From Streptomyces sp. HUAS ZL42 (GTDB lineage: Bacteria; Actinomycetota; Actinomycetes; Streptomycetales; Streptomycetaceae): 64,000 nucleotides of DNA. The notes beneath the pieces were generated by a model. That model searched no databases and was not told where the DNA came from. It worked only from the letters and a program-made list of their open reading frames with translations. The stretch's first letter is position 1; each line of letters starts with the position of its first letter. The stretch lies in NCBI RefSeq assembly GCF_040782645.1, contig NZ_CP160403.1, positions 5,553,001-5,617,000 on the forward strand. Reading direction: 5' to 3'. Shown in pieces: positions 61,665 to 64,000 of the stretch. The position numbers and the translations under genes were made by a program.

Positions 61665-62639
61665 TTACTGCTCGTCGAACAGGCTCGTCACCGAACCGTC
61701 CTCGAACACCTCACGCACCGCACTCGCGATCGTCGGCGCGATCGACAACACCGTGATCTTGTCCAGATCCAGCTCACCCGGCGTCGGCAGCGTGTTCGTG
61801 AAGACGAACTCACTCACCTTCGAGTTCTTCAGACGGTCGCCCGCCGGACCCGACAGCACACCGTGCGTCGCCGTCACGATCACATCCTCGGCACCATGCG
61901 CGAACAGCGCGTCCGCAGCCGCGCAGATCGTGCCACCCGTGTCGATCATGTCGTCGACCAGCACACACACCCGGCCCTCGACCTCACCCACGACCTCGTG
62001 CACCGTCACCTGGTTCGCCACGTCCTTGTCGCGACGCTTGTGCACGATCGCCAGCGGCGCACCCAGCCGGTCGCACCAGCGGTCCGCCACCCGCACCCGG
62101 CCCGCATCCGGAGACACGACCGTCAGCTTGTCCCGGTCGACCTTCCGACCCACGTAGTCCGCCAGCAGCGGCAGCGCGAACAGGTGGTCCACCGGACCGT
62201 CGAAGAAGCCCTGGATCTGGTCCGTGTGCAGATCCACGGTCAGAATCCGGTCGGCACCGGCCGTCTTCATCAGATCCGCGATCAGACGCGCCGAAATCGG
62301 TTCACGCCCACGGTGCTTCTTGTCCTGCCGCGCGTAACCGTAGAACGGCACGATCACCGTGATCGAACGCGCCGACGCACGCTTCAACGCGTCGATCATG
62401 ATCAACTGCTCCATGATCCACTTGTTGATCGGAGCCGTGTGGCTCTGGATCAGGAAACAGTCCGCACCACGCGCCGACTCCTGATAACGGACATAGATCT
62501 CACCATTGGCGAAGTCGAAGGCCTTCGTCGGGACAACCCCGACACCCAACTGCTGGGCGACCTCCTCGGCAAGCTCGGGGTGTGCGCGGCCGGAGAAGAA
62601 CATCAACTTCTTCTCGCCGGTCGTCTTGATCCCGGTCAC
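61665..62639 (-). CDS. prs: Ribose-phosphate pyrophosphokinase
   Basis: The 324-residue PRPP synthetase makes the activated ribose for nucleotides, His and Trp. It has FSGRAHPELAEEVAQ, IPFYGYARQDKKHRGREPISARL, the PRPP-binding VLVDDMIDTGGTI and the metal-site DLHTDQIQGFF. GTG 62639 follows GAGGAGA. It is downstream of glmU in the conserved glmU-prs order. Confidence 0.95.
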   Translation of the reverse strand: MTGIKTTGEKKLMFFSGRAHPELAEEVAQQLGVGVVPTKAFDFANGEIYVRYQESARGADCFLIQSHTAPINKWIMEQLIMIDALKRASARSITVIVPFYGYARQDKKHRGREPISARLIADLMKTAGADRILTVDLHTDQIQGFFDGPVDHLFALPLLADYVGRKVDRDKLTVVSPDAGRVRVADRWCDRLGAPLAIVHKRRDKDVANQVTVHEVVGEVEGRVCVLVDDMIDTGGTICAAADALFAHGAEDVIVTATHGVLSGPAGDRLKNSKVSEFVFTNTLPTPGELDLDKITVLSIAPTIASAVREVFEDGSVTSLFDEQ

Positions 62640-62664
62640 AGCACTGTCTCCTCAGAGGTGTCGC

Positions 62665-62716
62665 AGCTGGGTGTCGAGCAGACCTCGCCACTGGGCGTGA
62701 GAGGTCGTCTCAGCTG
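62665..62716. other. Imperfect dyad between glmU and prs
   Basis: CAGCTG occurs at both ends (about 62665 and 62711), with GAGCAGACCTC facing GAGGTCGTCTC inside. It could fold in the glmU-prs intercistronic RNA; the pairing is imperfect. Confidence 0.3.
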
Positions 62717-62773
62717 GTGGGGTGCGGGTGTGCACCTATCACGGTACGCCGTGTCCGGCGCACCCGTTTCCGG

Positions 62774-64000
62774 TCAGCCTGCGCTTTCGCCCTGGCGGGA
62801 GGCCGCCTCGGCCGCCTTCGCAGCCGCACTGCCCGGACGCTTACGAGCCACCCAACCCTCGATATTCCGCTGCTGACCACGGGCCACAGCCAGCGAACCG
62901 GGCGGCACATCCTTCGTGATCACAGAGCCCGCCGCGGTGTACGCGCCGTCCCCGATAGTGACAGGAGCCACAAACATGTTGTCCGAACCCGTCTTGCAGT
63001 GTGAGCCGACGGTCGTGTGGTGCTTGGCTTCACCGTCATAGTTCACGAAGACACTCGCGGCACCGATGTTCGTGTACTCACCGATCGTCGCGTCACCGAC
63101 ATAGGAGAGGTGCGGGACCTTCGTCCCCTCGCCGATGGAAGCGTTCTTCGTCTCGACGTACGTACCGATCTTGGACTTGAGGCCGAGGCGGGTGCCCGGC
63201 CGGAGGTAGGCGTACGGCCCCACCGTCGCCTGCGGACCCACGAACGCCCCGTCCGAGACCGTGTTGTCCACCCGCGCCCCCGCACCCACGTGCGTGTCCT
63301 TCAGCCGGCTGTTGGGACCGACCTCCGAACCCTCGCCCAGATGCGTCGCGCCCTGCAGCTGCGTACCCGGGTACACCGTCACGTCCTGCTCGAACGTGAC
63401 CGTGACATCGACCCACGTGGTCGCCGGGTCCACGACCGTGACCCCGGAGAGCATGGCCGCCGTCAGCAGCCGGTCGTTCAGGATGCGACGGGCCTCGCTG
63501 AGCTGCACACGGTTGTTGATGCCCGCGATCTCCCGGTGGTCACCGGCCACGGAGGCCCCGACACGATGACCGGCCTCGCGCAGAATCCCGAGGACGTCCG
63601 TCAGGTACTCCTCGCCCTGACTGTTGTCCGTACGCACCTTCTTGAGGGCGTCCGCGAGAAGCTGCCCGTCGAACGCGAACACACCCGAGTTGATCTCACG
63701 GATCGCCCGCTGTTCGTCGGTGGCGTCCTTGTGCTCGACGATGGCGGTGACGGCACCCGTGGCGTCGTCGCGGACGATACGGCCGTAACCCGTGGCGTCC
63801 GGAACCTCGGCGGTCAGGACCGTCACGGCGTTGCCGTCGGTGTGGTGCGTGGCCGCGAGCTGCCTGAGCGTCTCGCCCGACAGCAGGGGAGTGTCCCCGC
63901 AGACGACGACCACGGTCCCGTCCACGCCGCCGCCGAGCTCGTCGAGAGCGATACGGACGGCGTGGCCGGTGCCGTTCTGCTCCGCCTGGACAGCGGTACG
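62774..64000 (-). CDS. glmU: Bifunctional UDP-GlcNAc pyrophosphorylase / glucosamine-1-P acetyltransferase (5' end outside window)
   Basis: The visible 408 residues run from the uridylyltransferase domain (EQNGTGHAVRIALDEL; VVVVCGDTPLLSGETL; TGYGRIVRD; REINSGVFAFDG) into the left-handed beta-helix acetyltransferase domain (GPYAYLRPGTRLG; NIGAASVFVNYDGEAKHHTTVGSHCKTGSDNMFVAPVTIGDGAYTAAGSVITKDVP). It makes UDP-GlcNAc for cell-wall synthesis. The N-terminal nucleotide-binding loop lies beyond the right edge. Confidence 0.94.
   Translation of the reverse strand, partial: RTAVQAEQNGTGHAVRIALDELGGGVDGTVVVVCGDTPLLSGETLRQLAATHHTDGNAVTVLTAEVPDATGYGRIVRDDATGAVTAIVEHKDATDEQRAIREINSGVFAFDGQLLADALKKVRTDNSQGEEYLTDVLGILREAGHRVGASVAGDHREIAGINNRVQLSEARRILNDRLLTAAMLSGVTVVDPATTWVDVTVTFEQDVTVYPGTQLQGATHLGEGSEVGPNSRLKDTHVGAGARVDNTVSDGAFVGPQATVGPYAYLRPGTRLGLKSKIGTYVETKNASIGEGTKVPHLSYVGDATIGEYTNIGAASVFVNYDGEAKHHTTVGSHCKTGSDNMFVAPVTIGDGAYTAAGSVITKDVPPGSLAVARGQQRNIEGWVARKRPGSAAAKAAEAASRQGESAG

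Overview
The window is about 64 kb of very high-GC actinobacterial chromosome. GTG starts are frequent, many genes overlap as GTGA/ATGA, and the content and order are those of a Streptomyces core genome: an SsgA-like sporulation gene (ssgE-like), an SrtE-type LAxTG surface protein, an Rpf muralysin, actinobacterial protein O-mannosyltransferase, and the runs rsmI-tatD-rpfB-rsmA-ispE, galT-galE-galK and glmU-prs-rplY-pth. The order strongly recalls the S. coelicolor SCO31xx region (recognition from memory, not from a search). No CRISPR array, insertion sequence, prophage or large biosynthetic cluster was seen. Most of the window is housekeeping.

Layout. 0-7.7 kb: end of an unknown gene, tRNA-Ala(CGC) with a strong terminator, a scar of two broken genes joined head to head (FtsX-type permease and LuxR-type regulator), an acetyltransferase, exonuclease III, a MerR regulator and, divergent from it, a tightly overlapping monooxygenase/hydrolase/dehydrogenase operon. 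7.8-16.4 kb: tricorn protease, a TetR regulator with an MMPL exporter, a small membrane protein running into a cluster of short repeats, and a MarR-haloalkane dehalogenase pair. 16.4-24.9 kb: YbaK-EamA pair, MFS exporter, serine hydrolase, Ohr/OhrR and a nickel/cobalt ECF transporter (cbiMN-cbiQ-cbiO) with a Nur-type operator. 24.5-30.2 kb: ssgE-like gene, two tandem penicillin-binding proteins, Pmt. 30.3-39.4 kb: rsmI, tatD, rpfB, rsmA, ispE, a Tat-exported amidase, an ABC-F protein. 39.6-44.6 kb: two paralogous PQQ-propeller membrane proteins and a degenerate response regulator. 44.7-50.1 kb: sodium:solute symporter divergent from galTEK. 50.1-55.7 kb: acetyltransferase, response regulator, MarR, methyltransferase, glyoxalase, a RelE/Phd-type toxin-antitoxin pair, and a desaturase-TetR operon. 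56-64 kb: ppc, surface protein, pth, rplY, prs, glmU (cut by the window edge).

The more unusual content lies between and inside genes. Several regulator genes sit beside well-formed palindromes or direct repeats that look like their own operators (MerR 3939-3962, TetR 11112-11172, MarR 16378-16407, MarR 52238-52273, antitoxin 53980-53999, TetR 55776-55802), and a lone dyad lies upstream of rpfB. At least three families of short dispersed repeats occur, and several copies have entered coding sequence: one adds codons inside cbiM, and another forms the C-terminal tails of two unrelated proteins.
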